Below are positions 1-8,906 of a stretch of DNA of 37,743 nucleotides, piece by piece. Origin of the DNA: Paenibacillus oceani (GTDB taxonomy: Bacteria; Bacillota; Bacilli; Paenibacillales; NBRC-103111); the NCBI RefSeq assembly GCF_014705615.1, contig NZ_JACXJA010000023.1, forward strand, positions 1 to 37,743, in the 5' to 3' direction. A program made the position numbers and the translations under genes. The stretch's first letter is position 1. Each line of letters begins with the position of its first letter. The notes beneath the pieces were generated by a model. It did no database searches. It was not told the DNA's origin and saw only the letters and a program-made list of their open reading frames with translations.

Positions 1-62
1 CTATTAAAAAATAGTTCCATTACTTTTCATTACACAAATTTCCCATCATTCAAACCATCTTT

Positions 63-153
63 TTTGAGGTACCTAAGTAGTTACCTCAAATCGCTCTTAT
101 TATGGGAAAATAAACTATTTGTTGAAGAATAAGAGCTGCAAACTGCTCTTATT
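63..153. repeat. Short palindromes, including a 26-bp AATAAGAGC/GCTCTTATT unit
   Basis: A hairpin with 9-bp arms lies at 63-71 and 82-90 (TTTGAGGTA / TACCTCAAA). A perfect palindrome at 128-153 has arms AATAAGAGC and GCTCTTATT around an 8-nt loop. A half-matching unit ends in the same GCTCTTATT at 93-101, which puts its start at 76, exactly 52 bp before the next unit. The same family recurs upstream of leuS (32756-32947). No gene is seen in 1-198. These are probably REP-like intergenic repeats. Confidence 0.65.
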
Positions 154-198
154 GGGGAAATCTGGTGCCATGCCCTAGCCAGAACTGCTATATCCCCG

Positions 199-560
199 CA
201 TACCCTCCAACCACGGCCGCTCTCCGAACCAAGAAACATTTCACAAATATGCATACCCCCGAACCAAGAAGGCTACTACTCCGCAAACATACACATACGC
301 CTCAAACCCGTCTAGCTCCAAATCAGAACCCGCTCGCCCCAGCCCCTCATGTACCTCGAACCACGGACGCTCCCCTAACCAAGAAACACCCCGCTAGTGC
401 GCATACCTTCGAACCAAAAAGCCACTACTCCGAGACACAGATACGCCTCAAACCCGCATCTAGCTCCAAATCAGCACCTGACCGCCCCAGCCCCTCACAT
501 ACCCTCGAACCACGGCCGCTTCCCGAACCGAATCTGCCCCGACCAACAAGCATTCGCCTC
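199..560. repeat. Degenerate tandem repeat, about 150-bp period with about 50-bp sub-repeats
   Basis: Two diverged copies of roughly 150 bp start near 199 and 348, and a partial third starts near 498. They share the landmarks CCACGG, AACCAAGAAAC, CTACTCCG, CGCCTCAAACCCG, AGCTCCAAATCAG and CGCCCCAGCCCCTCA in the same order. Within each copy an ATAC-C-TC-AACC motif recurs about every 50 bp (near 199, 250, 296, 348, 403, 443, 498), so the 150-bp unit looks like a higher-order trimer. The strand is C-rich and G-poor, unlike the flanking genes. Open frames through it carry no recognisable domain and have no good ribosome-binding site. Confidence 0.6.
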
Positions 561-638
561 AACCAGTCTCGATGCCGCGTCCCGTCTGCCGCCCCGGTAA
601 TCTATAAGCCTACTATTTTTTTAGTATATGGAAATATT

Positions 639-667
639 TTGGCATCTGGCGGAATAGAGTAGGATAA
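639..667 (+). promoter_or_regulatory. Possible glgB operon promoter
   Basis: TTGGCA at 639-644 matches five of six bases of a sigma-A -35 box. GGATAA at 662-667 lies 17 bp further on and is only a fair -10 box. The AT-rich stretch 598-640 precedes it. It is the best candidate seen upstream of the glycogen operon, but it is weak. Confidence 0.3.
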
Positions 668-725
668 GCCCCTTTCCCGATAAACGGGTCAACAAGATGG
701 CGATTGTGAAGTAAAAGGAGGTTGC

Positions 726-2663
726 TTGTTCTGCATGATTACTAGATCCCCGTACGTTTCGCCGGACGATCTCTATTTATTCAATCAAGGCCAACTGCTT
801 CGGGCATACCGGAGCTTCGGCTCTCATCTGTGCGAGCTGGACGGACAAGGCGGCACAGCCTTTGCCGTATGGGCTCCGAACGCGCTGGAGGTGCGGGTCG
901 CGGGGGAGTTTAACCGCTGGGACGGCACGAACCATCCGCTGACCCCCGCCGGGACGACGGGCGTGTGGACCGGCTTTGCCGCGGACGTCGGCGAAGGCGC
1001 GCTGTACAAATACGAGCTGATCGACGCGGAAGGACGAAAACGGCTCAAGGCCGATCCGTTCGCGTTCCAGTCGGAGCTGCGTCCCGGAACGGCTTCGGTC
1101 GTCGCCCGGCTGGACGGCTACGAGTGGCGGGACGAGCAATGGTTGCAGCACAAACAGCAACATCCGCCGTACGAACGCCCGATGCTTATCTATGAAGTGC
1201 ATCTCGGCTCGTGGAGGCTTGAGGCGCCCGAACAGTTCCGGACGTATGCGCAGCTGGCTGATGAATTGGTAGACTACGTCTGCTCGATCGGCTATACCCA
1301 TATCGAACTGCTGCCGCTGACCGAGCATCCGCTCGACCGGTCGTGGGGCTATCAGACGACCGGGTATTACTCGGCTACCAGCCGTTATGGCCCGCCCGAA
1401 GGACTGAAGCTGCTTGTGGACCGCTGCCATCAGAGAGGGATCGGCGTCCTGCTCGACTGGGTGCCCGGCCATTTCTGCAAGGACGATCACGGACTCCGGC
1501 TGTTCGACGGTACCCCGCTGTACGAGGATTCCGATCCGAGACGGGCGGAGAAGCCGAACTGGGGAACGCTCGCCTTTCACTTCGGCAAGCCCGAGGTACA
1601 AAGCTTTCTTTTGTCGAACGCCTTGTTTTGGCTCGACGTTTATCATATCGACGGCTTCCGGGTGGACGCGGTCGCCAGCATGATCGATTTGCATTTCGAC
1701 AAGCCGGACGGGATGCGGACGTGGAACCGCCATGGCGGAACCGAGCATCTGGAGGCGCTCGATTTCTTGCGCCGGCTGAACGAAACGGTGTTCGGCCACT
1801 ATCCGGACAGTCTGATGATCGCCGAGGATTCGTCGGCTTGGCCGGGCGTCACGTCGCCGACCTACAAGGGCGGCCTGGGCTTCAACTACAAGTGGAATAT
1901 GGGCTGGATGAACGACATGCTCCGCTATATGGGGACCGATCCCGCCGATCGTCCGGCCTGCCACACCCTGACGACGTTTCCAATGATGTACGCCTACTCC
2001 GAAAACTACGTCCTGCCGCTTTCCCACGATGAGGTCGTGCACGGCAAACGGTCGCTCCTGCACAAAATGCCTGGCGCTTATGAAGAAAAGTTTGCGAATT
2101 TGCGGCTGTTTTACGGGTACTGGTTTTGTTTTCCCGGCAAAAAGCTGCTCTTCATGGGCGGCGAATACGGCCAATTCGACGAATGGAAGGACGACGCCGG
2201 TCTGGACTGGATGCTGCTCGATTACCCGCTGCACGCTGCCATGAACCGGTATATGCACAGGATGAGCGAGGTGTACGCTTCTCTTCCTCCGCTCTGGGAG
2301 CTGGACCATTCCCCGGAAGGGTTCTGCTGGATCGATCCCGATAATGCGGAGCAAAGCGTCCTCTCGTTCGTCCGGTACAGCCGAGAGGAGGGGCGCCATG
2401 TAGTGGCCGTATGCAACTTCTCGGGCCGCGCTTATTCCGATTTCCGGATCGGCGTACCGGCTGCGCCGGCTTACCGGGTGTTAATCAACAGCGACGCCGC
2501 CGAATACGGCGGCCGCACGACCGCCGCTTGGCCCCTGGTCAAGACGGAGCGGACGAAACGGAATGGACAGCCCGTCAGCTTGACGCTGAACGTGCCGCCG
2601 CTCGCCTTTATCCTGCTTGAGCCGCTCCGGTCCGCCGGCAGGCAGCGCAAAATGAACCAATAA
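726..2663 (+). CDS. glgB: 1,4-alpha-glucan branching enzyme GlgB
   Basis: Transfers alpha-1,4-glucan segments to make alpha-1,6 branches in glycogen; cytoplasmic GH13 enzyme. The N-terminal CBM48-like module ([20 protein letters not shown]) is followed by the catalytic barrel. Numbered from the TTG, the nucleophile is D314 in GFRVDAV, the acid/base is E367 in [11 protein letters not shown], and the transition-state Asp is D435 in [10 protein letters not shown]. About 645 residues is normal for the family. Start choice is uncertain: AAAAGGAGG at 713-721 is only 4 nt from TTG 726 and 13 nt from ATG 735, which would shorten the protein by three residues. It is the first gene of the glgBCDA operon, with glgC 25 nt downstream. 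Confidence 0.95.
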   Translation: MFCMITRSPYVSPDDLYLFNQGQLLRAYRSFGSHLCELDGQGGTAFAVWAPNALEVRVAGEFNRWDGTNHPLTPAGTTGVWTGFAADVGEGALYKYELIDAEGRKRLKADPFAFQSELRPGTASVVARLDGYEWRDEQWLQHKQQHPPYERPMLIYEVHLGSWRLEAPEQFRTYAQLADELVDYVCSIGYTHIELLPLTEHPLDRSWGYQTTGYYSATSRYGPPEGLKLLVDRCHQRGIGVLLDWVPGHFCKDDHGLRLFDGTPLYEDSDPRRAEKPNWGTLAFHFGKPEVQSFLLSNALFWLDVYHIDGFRVDAVASMIDLHFDKPDGMRTWNRHGGTEHLEALDFLRRLNETVFGHYPDSLMIAEDSSAWPGVTSPTYKGGLGFNYKWNMGWMNDMLRYMGTDPADRPACHTLTTFPMMYAYSENYVLPLSHDEVVHGKRSLLHKMPGAYEEKFANLRLFYGYWFCFPGKKLLFMGGEYGQFDEWKDDAGLDWMLLDYPLHAAMNRYMHRMSEVYASLPPLWELDHSPEGFCWIDPDNAEQSVLSFVRYSREEGRHVVAVCNFSGRAYSDFRIGVPAAPAYRVLINSDAAEYGGRTTAAWPLVKTERTKRNGQPVSLTLNVPPLAFILLEPLRSAGRQRKMNQ

Positions 2664-2688
2664 CCCCCCGAGAGGAGAATCGATATAT

Positions 2689-3855
2689 ATGCGACGTAAC
2701 GAATGCATCGCCATGCTGCTGGCCGGAGGGGAAGGACGCCGGCTGGGCGTATTGACGAAAGATTTGGCCAAACCTGCGGTCCATTTTGGAGGGAAATACC
2801 GGATCATCGATTTTACGCTCAGCAATTGCGTCAATTCCGGGATCGAGACGGTTGGCGTGCTGACCCAATACCAGCCGCTCGTGCTGAACCGGTATCTCGG
2901 CATCGGCACTCCGTGGGGGCTCGACCGGCGGGAAGGCGGGATGCACGTGCTCCCTCCGTTCGTCCGGCAGAAGGGTGGCGTGTGGTACAAAGGGACGGCC
3001 AACGCGATTTCCCAAAATATCCGGTTTATCGAGCGGTATGATCCCGAATACGTGCTGATCATCTCGGGGGACCACATCTACAAGATGGATTACAATGAAC
3101 TGCTCCATACGCATAAAACAAGCCGTGCGGACGCCACGATCGCGGTCATCCAGGTGCCTTGGGAGGAGGCGAGCCGGTTCGGCGTGTTAAGCGTCGACGA
3201 AGACGGAAGGATCGTCGAATTCGCCGAAAAACCGAAACAGCCGAAGAGCAACCTGGCCTCCATGGGCGTATACATGTTTTCCTGGCGGGCGCTTCGCGAG
3301 GCGCTCCTGCAGGATGAGTCGGACAGCGGCTCCTCCAACGACTTCGGCAAGGATGTCATTCCGGCGCTGCTGCGAAACGGCTCCCGATTGTATTCCCACC
3401 GGTTCGAAGGATATTGGAAGGATGTTGGCACGATCGACAGTTTATGGGAGGCGAATATGGATCTGCTCGAAGATAAACCGGCTCTGGACCTGTACGACCG
3501 TTCCTGGCGCATCTACTCTGTGAATCCGAACCGCCCGGCCCAGTACATATCGCCATATGCCAGCGTGGAAAGCTCGCTGATCAACGAAGGCTGCGTCGTG
3601 GAAGGACGCGTGAGCCGCTCCGTCCTGTTCCACGGGGTACGGGCCGAGGCGGGCTGCCTGATCGAGGATTCGGTCATTATGCCCCATGCGGTTATCGGCA
3701 AAGGAGCGACGATCATCCGCGCGATCGTCGGAGAGGGCGCCGTCGTAGGCGAAGGATTGACAGTCGGCAGCTACGATTCGCCCGAGATCGCCGTCGTGGC
3801 CAGCGGGGCGGATATCGGGGAAAAGTTATCTCAAGAGGAGGCGAAGCCGGTATGA
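2689..3855 (+). CDS. glgC: Glucose-1-phosphate adenylyltransferase, catalytic subunit GlgC
   Basis: Makes ADP-glucose from glucose-1-phosphate and ATP, the committed step of bacterial glycogen synthesis. The nucleotide-binding signature [20 protein letters not shown] stands at the N-terminus, with [15 protein letters not shown] after it and the [11 protein letters not shown] segment of the nucleotidyltransferase fold further on. The C-terminal third has the hexapeptide left-handed beta-helix pattern. At 388 residues it is the usual Bacillus-type length. AGAGGAG at 2671-2677 precedes the ATG. Its last 4 bp overlap glgD in an ATGA, suggesting translational coupling and a GlgC-GlgD complex. Confidence 0.96.
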   Translation: MRRNECIAMLLAGGEGRRLGVLTKDLAKPAVHFGGKYRIIDFTLSNCVNSGIETVGVLTQYQPLVLNRYLGIGTPWGLDRREGGMHVLPPFVRQKGGVWYKGTANAISQNIRFIERYDPEYVLIISGDHIYKMDYNELLHTHKTSRADATIAVIQVPWEEASRFGVLSVDEDGRIVEFAEKPKQPKSNLASMGVYMFSWRALREALLQDESDSGSSNDFGKDVIPALLRNGSRLYSHRFEGYWKDVGTIDSLWEANMDLLEDKPALDLYDRSWRIYSVNPNRPAQYISPYASVESSLINEGCVVEGRVSRSVLFHGVRAEAGCLIEDSVIMPHAVIGKGATIIRAIVGEGAVVGEGLTVGSYDSPEIAVVASGADIGEKLSQEEAKPV

Positions 3856-4964
3856 AACATTTGATGATGGGCGTCATCAATCTCATTCACGAGCAGGAGG
3901 AGATGGGGCCGCTGACCGCGGGCCGCTGTCTCGCCACCGTTCCGTTCGGCAGCCGGTATCGGCTTATCGATTTTGTATTGTCCTCGATGGTGAATTCGGG
4001 CATTTCCAACGTCGCCGTGTTCGCCCACACGAAATACCGTTCACTGATGGACCATCTCGGCTCCGGCAGCAACTGGGACTTGCATCATAAGCAGAGCGGG
4101 CTGTTCGTGCTGCCGCCGGCGATCGAAAATCAGACGGACTTCGGCCGGGGCGATCTGTATCATTTTTACCGGCACCGCGATTATTTTACGCGTACCCCGC
4201 AGGATTACGTCGTCATCGCCCGCAGCCATATGGTCTGCAATATCGACTTTACGCGCGTCCTGGAGCAGCATCGGGAACGGGGCTCGGATATTACCGTCGT
4301 CTGCAAAAGAGAGCCGGGACCGCTGCCCGGATTGTGCCGGAAGGTGAAACTGGACGAAGCGGGACGCGTGCTCGATATGCAGGATCATTTCGGTCGGCTC
4401 GAGAGCGACGTCGTCTCGATGGAGATGTACGTGCTGCACAAGGAGCTGCTGCTGAATCTGGTGGACACCTCACTTGCCCAAGGGCGCGATCATTTTGTCG
4501 GACATGCGGTCATGTCGCGGCTCGGCGAGCTGAACGTACACGCCTACATGCACGATGGCGTACTTGGCGTCGTCAATACGATCCCGGCCTATTACCGGCA
4601 CAATATGGAGCTGCTCCAGCCCGAAGTGTGGAACGAGCTGTTCCAGCGGCCGGGGCCGGTCTATACGAAGGTGAAGGACGAGCCGCCAGCCCGCTACCAC
4701 CGCGGCTCCGAGGTGGCGCATTCGCTGATCGCGAACGGCTGCGAGATCGAAGGCACCGTGTACGGCAGCATCTTGTTCCGCGGCGTCAAAATCCGCGAAG
4801 GGGCGGTTATCAGCAATTGTATTATTATGCAGAACGGGATTGTCGGGGCAAGCGGTTCGCTGGAAAACTGCATCCTCGACAAGGAAGTGAGTATCCGTCC
4901 GTTTCAGGGACTCAAGGGTTCGGCGGGTACGCCATTTGTCGCGGGCAAGCGGAACGTCATCTGA
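3852..4964 (+). CDS. glgD: Glucose-1-phosphate adenylyltransferase regulatory subunit GlgD
   Basis: Non-catalytic partner of GlgC, known in Bacillus and Geobacillus to form a heterotetramer and raise activity. The fold is retained ([26 protein letters not shown]) but the N-terminal GGxGxRL pyrophosphorylase loop is replaced by [20 protein letters not shown], which is the signature of GlgD. The C-terminus again looks like a beta-helix ([19 protein letters not shown]). 370 residues is a normal length. The start overlaps glgC by 4 bp, with GAGGAGG at 3835-3841. About 70 nt separate it from glgA. Confidence 0.95.
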   Translation: MKHLMMGVINLIHEQEEMGPLTAGRCLATVPFGSRYRLIDFVLSSMVNSGISNVAVFAHTKYRSLMDHLGSGSNWDLHHKQSGLFVLPPAIENQTDFGRGDLYHFYRHRDYFTRTPQDYVVIARSHMVCNIDFTRVLEQHRERGSDITVVCKREPGPLPGLCRKVKLDEAGRVLDMQDHFGRLESDVVSMEMYVLHKELLLNLVDTSLAQGRDHFVGHAVMSRLGELNVHAYMHDGVLGVVNTIPAYYRHNMELLQPEVWNELFQRPGPVYTKVKDEPPARYHRGSEVAHSLIANGCEIEGTVYGSILFRGVKIREGAVISNCIIMQNGIVGASGSLENCILDKEVSIRPFQGLKGSAGTPFVAGKRNVI

Positions 4965-5035
4965 ATCGGATCGGCCGCCGGGCCGCCGCGGACCATTATT
5001 ACGCGGCGGCTGCCGGCATACGGAGGAGGGATTCC

Positions 5036-6466
5036 ATGAACGTCTGGTTCGTAGCCTCGGAGGCGGCGCCGCTCGTGAAGACGGGAGGACTGGCCGACGT
5101 TGCGGGGGCGCTGCCCAAAGCGCTGGGCTCGCTCGGGATCGACGTCACGGTCGTACTGCCGAAATACGGGGCGATTCCGGCTTCCTATACGGTGTCCAGC
5201 GTCCCGCGCGGACATTTCCGCGTGTCGCTCGGCTGGCGTTCCGTCTATTGCGGGCTGGAGGAGCTAACTGTGGACGGAGTGCGGTTTCTGCTGATCGATA
5301 ACGAGACCTATTTCAAGCGCGACCAGCTGTACGGTTATGGAGACGAAGCGGAACGATTCGTCTTTTTCAGCATGGCGGTTCTGGAGGCGATGGCAAGGTG
5401 CGACCGGCTGCCGGACGTGCTCCACTGCCACGACTGGCAAACCGGTCTCGTGCCCTTTCTGCTGCGCACCCGGTATTCGTATCTTCCGCAGTTCCGCAGC
5501 ATCCGCACCGTGTTTACGATTCATAACCTGCATTATCAGGGCGTGTTCGGACGGGAGCTTCTGCAGGATCTGCTCGGGGCGGGCGACGACATGTTCGGAC
5601 AGGACGGTTTGGAGTTTTACGGTGCGGGAAGCTGCATGAAAGCGGGGATCCGCTACGCGGACAAGCTGACGACCGTCAGTCCTTCCTATGCGGCGGAAAT
5701 TCAGAGCCCCGAATACGGGGAAAGGCTGGACGGACTGCTCCGGCAGCGGGCCGGAGATTTGACCGGCATCGTCAATGGCATAGATACAAGCAGTTACGAT
5801 CCCTCCGGCGATCCGCACCTGGCTGCGCCGTATTCGCGCTCGTCCGTCGGCAAGCGGCTCAATAAGCGGCCGCTCCAGCAGGAGCTGGGGCTTCTGCCGG
5901 ACGAAGAGGTCCCTGTCATCGGCATCGTCTCCCGGCTGGTCGCCCAGAAGGGGCTTGAGCTGATCGGCGAGGCGCTGCCCGCTCTTATGGCTGAGGACGT
6001 GCAGCTTGCCGTACTCGGCTCCGGCGACGCCCGCTATGAGCGAATGCTGCTTGACGGGGCCGCTGCCTACCCGGGCCGGCTGGCCGTGCGGCTTCGCTTT
6101 GACGAAGGGCTGGCGCGGCGGATCTATGCCGGTGCGGACCTGTTTCTGATGCCGTCGCTGTTCGAGCCGTGCGGGCTCAGTCAACTGATCTCGCTGCGTT
6201 ATGGAACGGTGCCGATCGTACGGGAAACCGGGGGGCTGCGCGATACGGTACAGTCCTACAACGAATACACCGGAGAAGGGAACGGCTTCAGCTTCGGGCC
6301 GGCGGCCGCCCATGATTTGGCGTATACGGTGCGGCGGGCGCTGTCGTTGTACCGGGACCGGGAAGCATGGGAGCGGATCGTGCGCAACGGGGAGTTGTCG
6401 GACATCGGCTGGGAAACGTCTGCCGGACTTTATGAGGAGCTGTACCGGGAGTTGTTGAAGGGATAG
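5036..6466 (+). CDS. glgA: Glycogen synthase GlgA (ADP-glucose type)
   Basis: GT5 glycosyltransferase that adds glucose from ADP-glucose to the non-reducing end of glycogen. The N-terminus MNVWFVASEAAPLVKTGGLA carries the KTGGLADV ADP-glucose motif (K15). TIHNLHYQG and the C-terminal FEPCGLSQLISLRYGTVPIV complete the GT-B fold. The open frame runs upstream of 5036, but CGGAGGAGGG at 5021-5030 sits 5-8 nt before this ATG, and the protein then has the expected 476 residues. It is the last gene of the operon; no glgP follows, although Bacillus operons usually end with it. Confidence 0.96.
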   Translation: MNVWFVASEAAPLVKTGGLADVAGALPKALGSLGIDVTVVLPKYGAIPASYTVSSVPRGHFRVSLGWRSVYCGLEELTVDGVRFLLIDNETYFKRDQLYGYGDEAERFVFFSMAVLEAMARCDRLPDVLHCHDWQTGLVPFLLRTRYSYLPQFRSIRTVFTIHNLHYQGVFGRELLQDLLGAGDDMFGQDGLEFYGAGSCMKAGIRYADKLTTVSPSYAAEIQSPEYGERLDGLLRQRAGDLTGIVNGIDTSSYDPSGDPHLAAPYSRSSVGKRLNKRPLQQELGLLPDEEVPVIGIVSRLVAQKGLELIGEALPALMAEDVQLAVLGSGDARYERMLLDGAAAYPGRLAVRLRFDEGLARRIYAGADLFLMPSLFEPCGLSQLISLRYGTVPIVRETGGLRDTVQSYNEYTGEGNGFSFGPAAAHDLAYTVRRALSLYRDREAWERIVRNGELSDIGWETSAGLYEELYRELLKG

Positions 6467-6482
6467 ACCGGCTGGTCTTTTG
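6465..6482 (+). terminator. Short hairpin at the end of the glg operon
   Basis: AGACC-GGCT-GGTCT followed by TTTTG overlaps the glgA stop codon. The stem is only 5 bp, so this is a weak intrinsic terminator candidate. Confidence 0.4.
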
Positions 6483-6588
6483 TCCATCTGCCAGAACGTT
6501 TAGGTTCTTTACCGTGCCAAAGTGAAAGGAAGGGACGGGGTTCCCTTACTTGTCGTTAGAGAACGTATATTCAGGTTCGATCGATGAC

Positions 6589-6770
6589 TAACGAATCGGA
6601 TCGTGCTTATGGCTGAAAAGTGACGTTAGTGCAGACTTAACGAATCCAGGTATCGTTATCGAACCGAAAGCGGAAAAAAACGATCCAATTTGCGGGGAAT
6701 AACATTACAAGAGTTCGTTACAAATTCAAACGTCCGCATTCGGCTCCGATAACGAATGCTGGGTTCGTTA
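6589..6770. repeat. Array of four 21-bp TAACGA palindromes
   Basis: Four units of exactly 21 bp lie at 6589-6609, 6638-6658, 6700-6720 and 6750-6770. The best has arms TAACGAA and TTCGTTA around a 7-nt loop; the others are degenerate versions. Spacers are 28, 41 and 29 bp and differ from each other. A further partial TCGTTAGAGAACG lies just upstream near 6553. The rest of 6483-6918 shows no gene. This is likely an intergenic palindromic repeat family, not CRISPR. Confidence 0.6.
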
Positions 6771-6918
6771 GCCATACCACCGCATGAAGACAACACGACT
6801 TGAACAGCGGTTGGAGTCGCACCCTTTTCCTTTCGACGGGCTGTCGTATGGGTTTGAAGACCAAGACCGAAGGAGCTGTCTCCAAAGTTTTTTTACGATT
6901 TCGCGAGGCTCACTTCAA

Positions 6919-7093
6919 GTGCGAGTTCAAAAAGTCCGGTTTTAGGCACCGAGAAGATGGGATGAAGCTGGGAAATGAGGAGCGGAGCGTAGTGGAAGCT
7001 TTTGTGAGCGCGGGAAGTTCCCGCTGAATTCCATATTCGATGTCGATGCAGGCTTCCTGAGCGGCTTCGTGATCAAAAGTGGGCTTTTTGAAA
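6919..7093. mobile_element. 175-bp inverted-repeat-bounded element, copy A
   Basis: The sequence from GTGCGAGTTCAA to GCTTTTTGAAAC is repeated at 37569-37743 with roughly 20 differences in 175 positions by eye. The ends are inverted: GTTCAAAAAGTCC near 6925 against GGGCTTTTTGAAAC here (GGACTTTTTGAAC in copy B). The centre holds a hairpin GCGGGAA-G-TTCCCGC, which is CCGGAA-G-TTCCGG in copy B, so paired bases change together. There is no coding capacity. It is MITE-like, or a mobile structured RNA or hairpin element. No clear target duplication is visible. Confidence 0.65.
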
Positions 7094-7123
7094 CATCCTC
7101 TTGGAACCGGTTTTCCTCAAGAA

Positions 7124-7166
7124 AAAGGACTTCAGTCTCCACTTATCGTGGAAATTGAAGTCCTTT
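7124..7166. terminator. Strong hairpin, possible bidirectional terminator
   Basis: Perfect 11-bp arms AAAGGACTTCA (7124-7134) and TGAAGTCCTTT (7156-7166) enclose an inner CCAC-TTATC-GTGG pair, giving a long near-continuous stem. It is preceded by A5 and followed by CGTTT, so it could act in either direction, although no gene ends next to it. It lies 31 bp after the 175-bp element. From here to 7448 no other feature is recognised. Confidence 0.45.
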
Positions 7167-7448
7167 CGTTTAAAAGTGGAGAAATCCCCCTGTCAGGAGA
7201 CCGCTCCCGGGACGGCCCTTTTCATAGTTGCTTACCGGCGGGCGCGGACTGGCGCTACGCTTATCCGCCGGCTGATCGGCCCGCAAGCCGCATTCCGCCG
7301 CTTGTCCGCACAAGACGCGGCACGATGGGGGAAGGTGGCGACCCGGTCGGCCGATACCTCATAAAATGTCCAGCGGATGCAAATAAATGGCAAGCATGGA
7401 GGCGGAGGGTATGTAACAATGTACCCGTATATTTGTTTTTTCATGAAA

Positions 7449-7462
7449 TGTAAGCGTGTTCA
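7449..7462 (+). promoter_or_regulatory. cre-like catabolite control site
   Basis: TGTAAGCGTGTTCA matches the cre consensus TGWAANCGNTNWCA at all but one specified base. It lies 27 bp before the start of the first sugar-binding lipoprotein gene, where CcpA binding would block transcription or early elongation. The assignment rests on sequence alone. Confidence 0.5.
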
Positions 7463-7488
7463 TCAAAATCGAAGGTAGGGGGATTCGG

Positions 7489-8817
7489 ATGATCAGATTA
7501 CGTTTTGCATCGGTTGCGTTGTCCGTTGCGGTGGCGGGAGCATTGGCTGCTGCGTGCAGTCAAGGGCAGGAGAAGGAGCCGGAACAGGCGGCTCCGGCAG
7601 CAAGCAATCCCGTTGAAACAAATGTAAGCGAATACAAGGGAGGCCCGGCCGAGCTGCTCATTCAGGATATCAACTCGGGCACGACAGACGAGCAGTTTCA
7701 GAAGTTTTTCGTCGAACCGCTCAAAGCCAAATACCCCCAAATCACTCTCGTGCAAACCCGTGAGACGCTGGATAAGCTTCTGGCGGCGGGAACGCCCCCC
7801 GACATCGTGCTGGTCAGCAACGCCGGTCTGGGCACTGTGCTTGAGGCCGATATCCCCGAAGATTTGACGCAAATGATCAAAACGCACAAAGTGAATCTCA
7901 GCTCGATGGAACAGGCGGTCGTTCAGCAGACGGAGCGGCTCGGCGACCAGAAGGCGTTTTACGGAATGCCGTTCGCGATGAATTACGGTGCGATGGTGTA
8001 CAACAAAGATATATTCGACAAGTTCGGCATCGCCTATCCGAAGGAAGTCATGACTTACGAAGAAGCGCTGGAGCTCGGCAAAAAATTAACCCGCGTCGAC
8101 GGCGGCACGAACTATATCGGCATTATGCCGCCCGATTTGAGACAATTGTACTGGCAGTACGGCGTGCCGGTATTCGACAAGTCGAAAAACAAATCGGTGC
8201 TTACTACCGACAAGCATGCCCAGGTGTTCTCGATGCTGAAGCAGTTTTATACGATTCCCGGGTATGTGGAAGGCGGGAAATACAGCCACTCGGTCGACCT
8301 GTTCTTCAAGGAGCAGCGGATGGCGATGTATCCGAACTGGGTGTCGGCGATCATCACTTTTTTCTCCCGGTCCGGGACGAAGGATGCGTTCAAATGGGAT
8401 GTCGTCGCTCATCCGGGCTACAGCGACAAGCCGGGGCTCGGCAAAGAGGTCGATTACCACATGGCGGTCGTCAACAAGTCGGGCAAGCACAAGGAAGCGG
8501 CTTATCAAGTACTGCTCAGTCTGATCAGCGAGGGGGTGCAGACGAAGCTTAGCAAAGCCGGCCGTCTCTCGATTTTGACGAATAGCGAGATCCGTAAAGT
8601 GTATGGCGAGGAAAGCGAGATTTATAAAGGGAAAAACTTGCAGTCGATCTTTAAAGTATCGCCTTCGCCGCTTCCGGACGCGTCCAAATATGACGCCAAA
8701 ATCAACGCCCTGCTGATCGGGGAAGTGACCAAAAGCGTCGTGATCGACGCCACCGACATCAATACGGCGCTGCGCAACGCCGAAGAGAAGGCGAACAAGG
8801 AAATTGTCGTACCGTAA
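7489..8817 (+). CDS. Sugar ABC transporter substrate-binding lipoprotein (paralogue 1)
   Basis: Family 1 extracellular solute-binding protein, expected to be lipid-anchored at the outer face of the membrane and to bind a sugar or oligosaccharide. A signal peptide with a basic start and hydrophobic core ends in LAAAC, giving a lipidated C23. The motif YNKDIFDKFGIAYPKEVMTY (binding-protein core) is shared almost word for word with the two paralogues at 9976 and 16984, as is the C-terminal INTALRNAEEKANKE. An upstream GTG at 7456 would place residues before a normal signal peptide, so ATG 7489 is preferred; the ribosome site (GGTAGGGGG) is modest. 442 residues. No permease or ATPase gene is adjacent. 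A cre-like site lies just upstream. Confidence 0.9.
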   Translation: MIRLRFASVALSVAVAGALAAACSQGQEKEPEQAAPAASNPVETNVSEYKGGPAELLIQDINSGTTDEQFQKFFVEPLKAKYPQITLVQTRETLDKLLAAGTPPDIVLVSNAGLGTVLEADIPEDLTQMIKTHKVNLSSMEQAVVQQTERLGDQKAFYGMPFAMNYGAMVYNKDIFDKFGIAYPKEVMTYEEALELGKKLTRVDGGTNYIGIMPPDLRQLYWQYGVPVFDKSKNKSVLTTDKHAQVFSMLKQFYTIPGYVEGGKYSHSVDLFFKEQRMAMYPNWVSAIITFFSRSGTKDAFKWDVVAHPGYSDKPGLGKEVDYHMAVVNKSGKHKEAAYQVLLSLISEGVQTKLSKAGRLSILTNSEIRKVYGEESEIYKGKNLQSIFKVSPSPLPDASKYDAKINALLIGEVTKSVVIDATDINTALRNAEEKANKEIVVP

Positions 8818-8845
8818 ACGGTAAACGGATTCGGTGCGCTCGCCG

Positions 8846-8872
8846 CGCGGCTACCGGACCGGTATGGCCGCG
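8846..8872. terminator. GC-rich hairpin between convergent genes
   Basis: CGCGGC-TACCGG-A-CCGGTA-TG-GCCGCG forms a nested stem in the 89-bp gap between the convergent binding-protein and AraC genes. There is no long T-run, so bidirectional termination is plausible but not proven. Confidence 0.45.
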
Positions 8873-8906
8873 AAGCGTTTCGGCGCGCTGCGGTAGAGAA
8901 GGGTGG

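Noticed and set aside
165-662. 165-codon open frame in the left intergenic region
   Set aside because: It runs through the 150-bp tandem repeat, is dominated by Pro/Thr/Lys from the repeat, and has no ribosome site or domain.
777-2399. 540-codon open frame antisense to glgB
   Set aside because: glgB on the plus strand has all catalytic motifs; the antisense frame has none and no ribosome site.
4334-5035. N-terminal extension of GlgA
   Set aside because: The open frame continues upstream through glgD, but the ribosome site at 5021 and the normal GlgA N-terminus fix the start at 5036.
6589-6770. CRISPR array
   Set aside because: Repeats are degenerate palindromes, spacers vary from 28 to 41 bp, only four units are present, and there are no cas genes.
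7079-7453. 124-codon open frame between the 175-bp element and the first binding protein
   Set aside because: It crosses the hairpin at 7124-7166 and the end of the repeat element; no ribosome site and no protein-like pattern.
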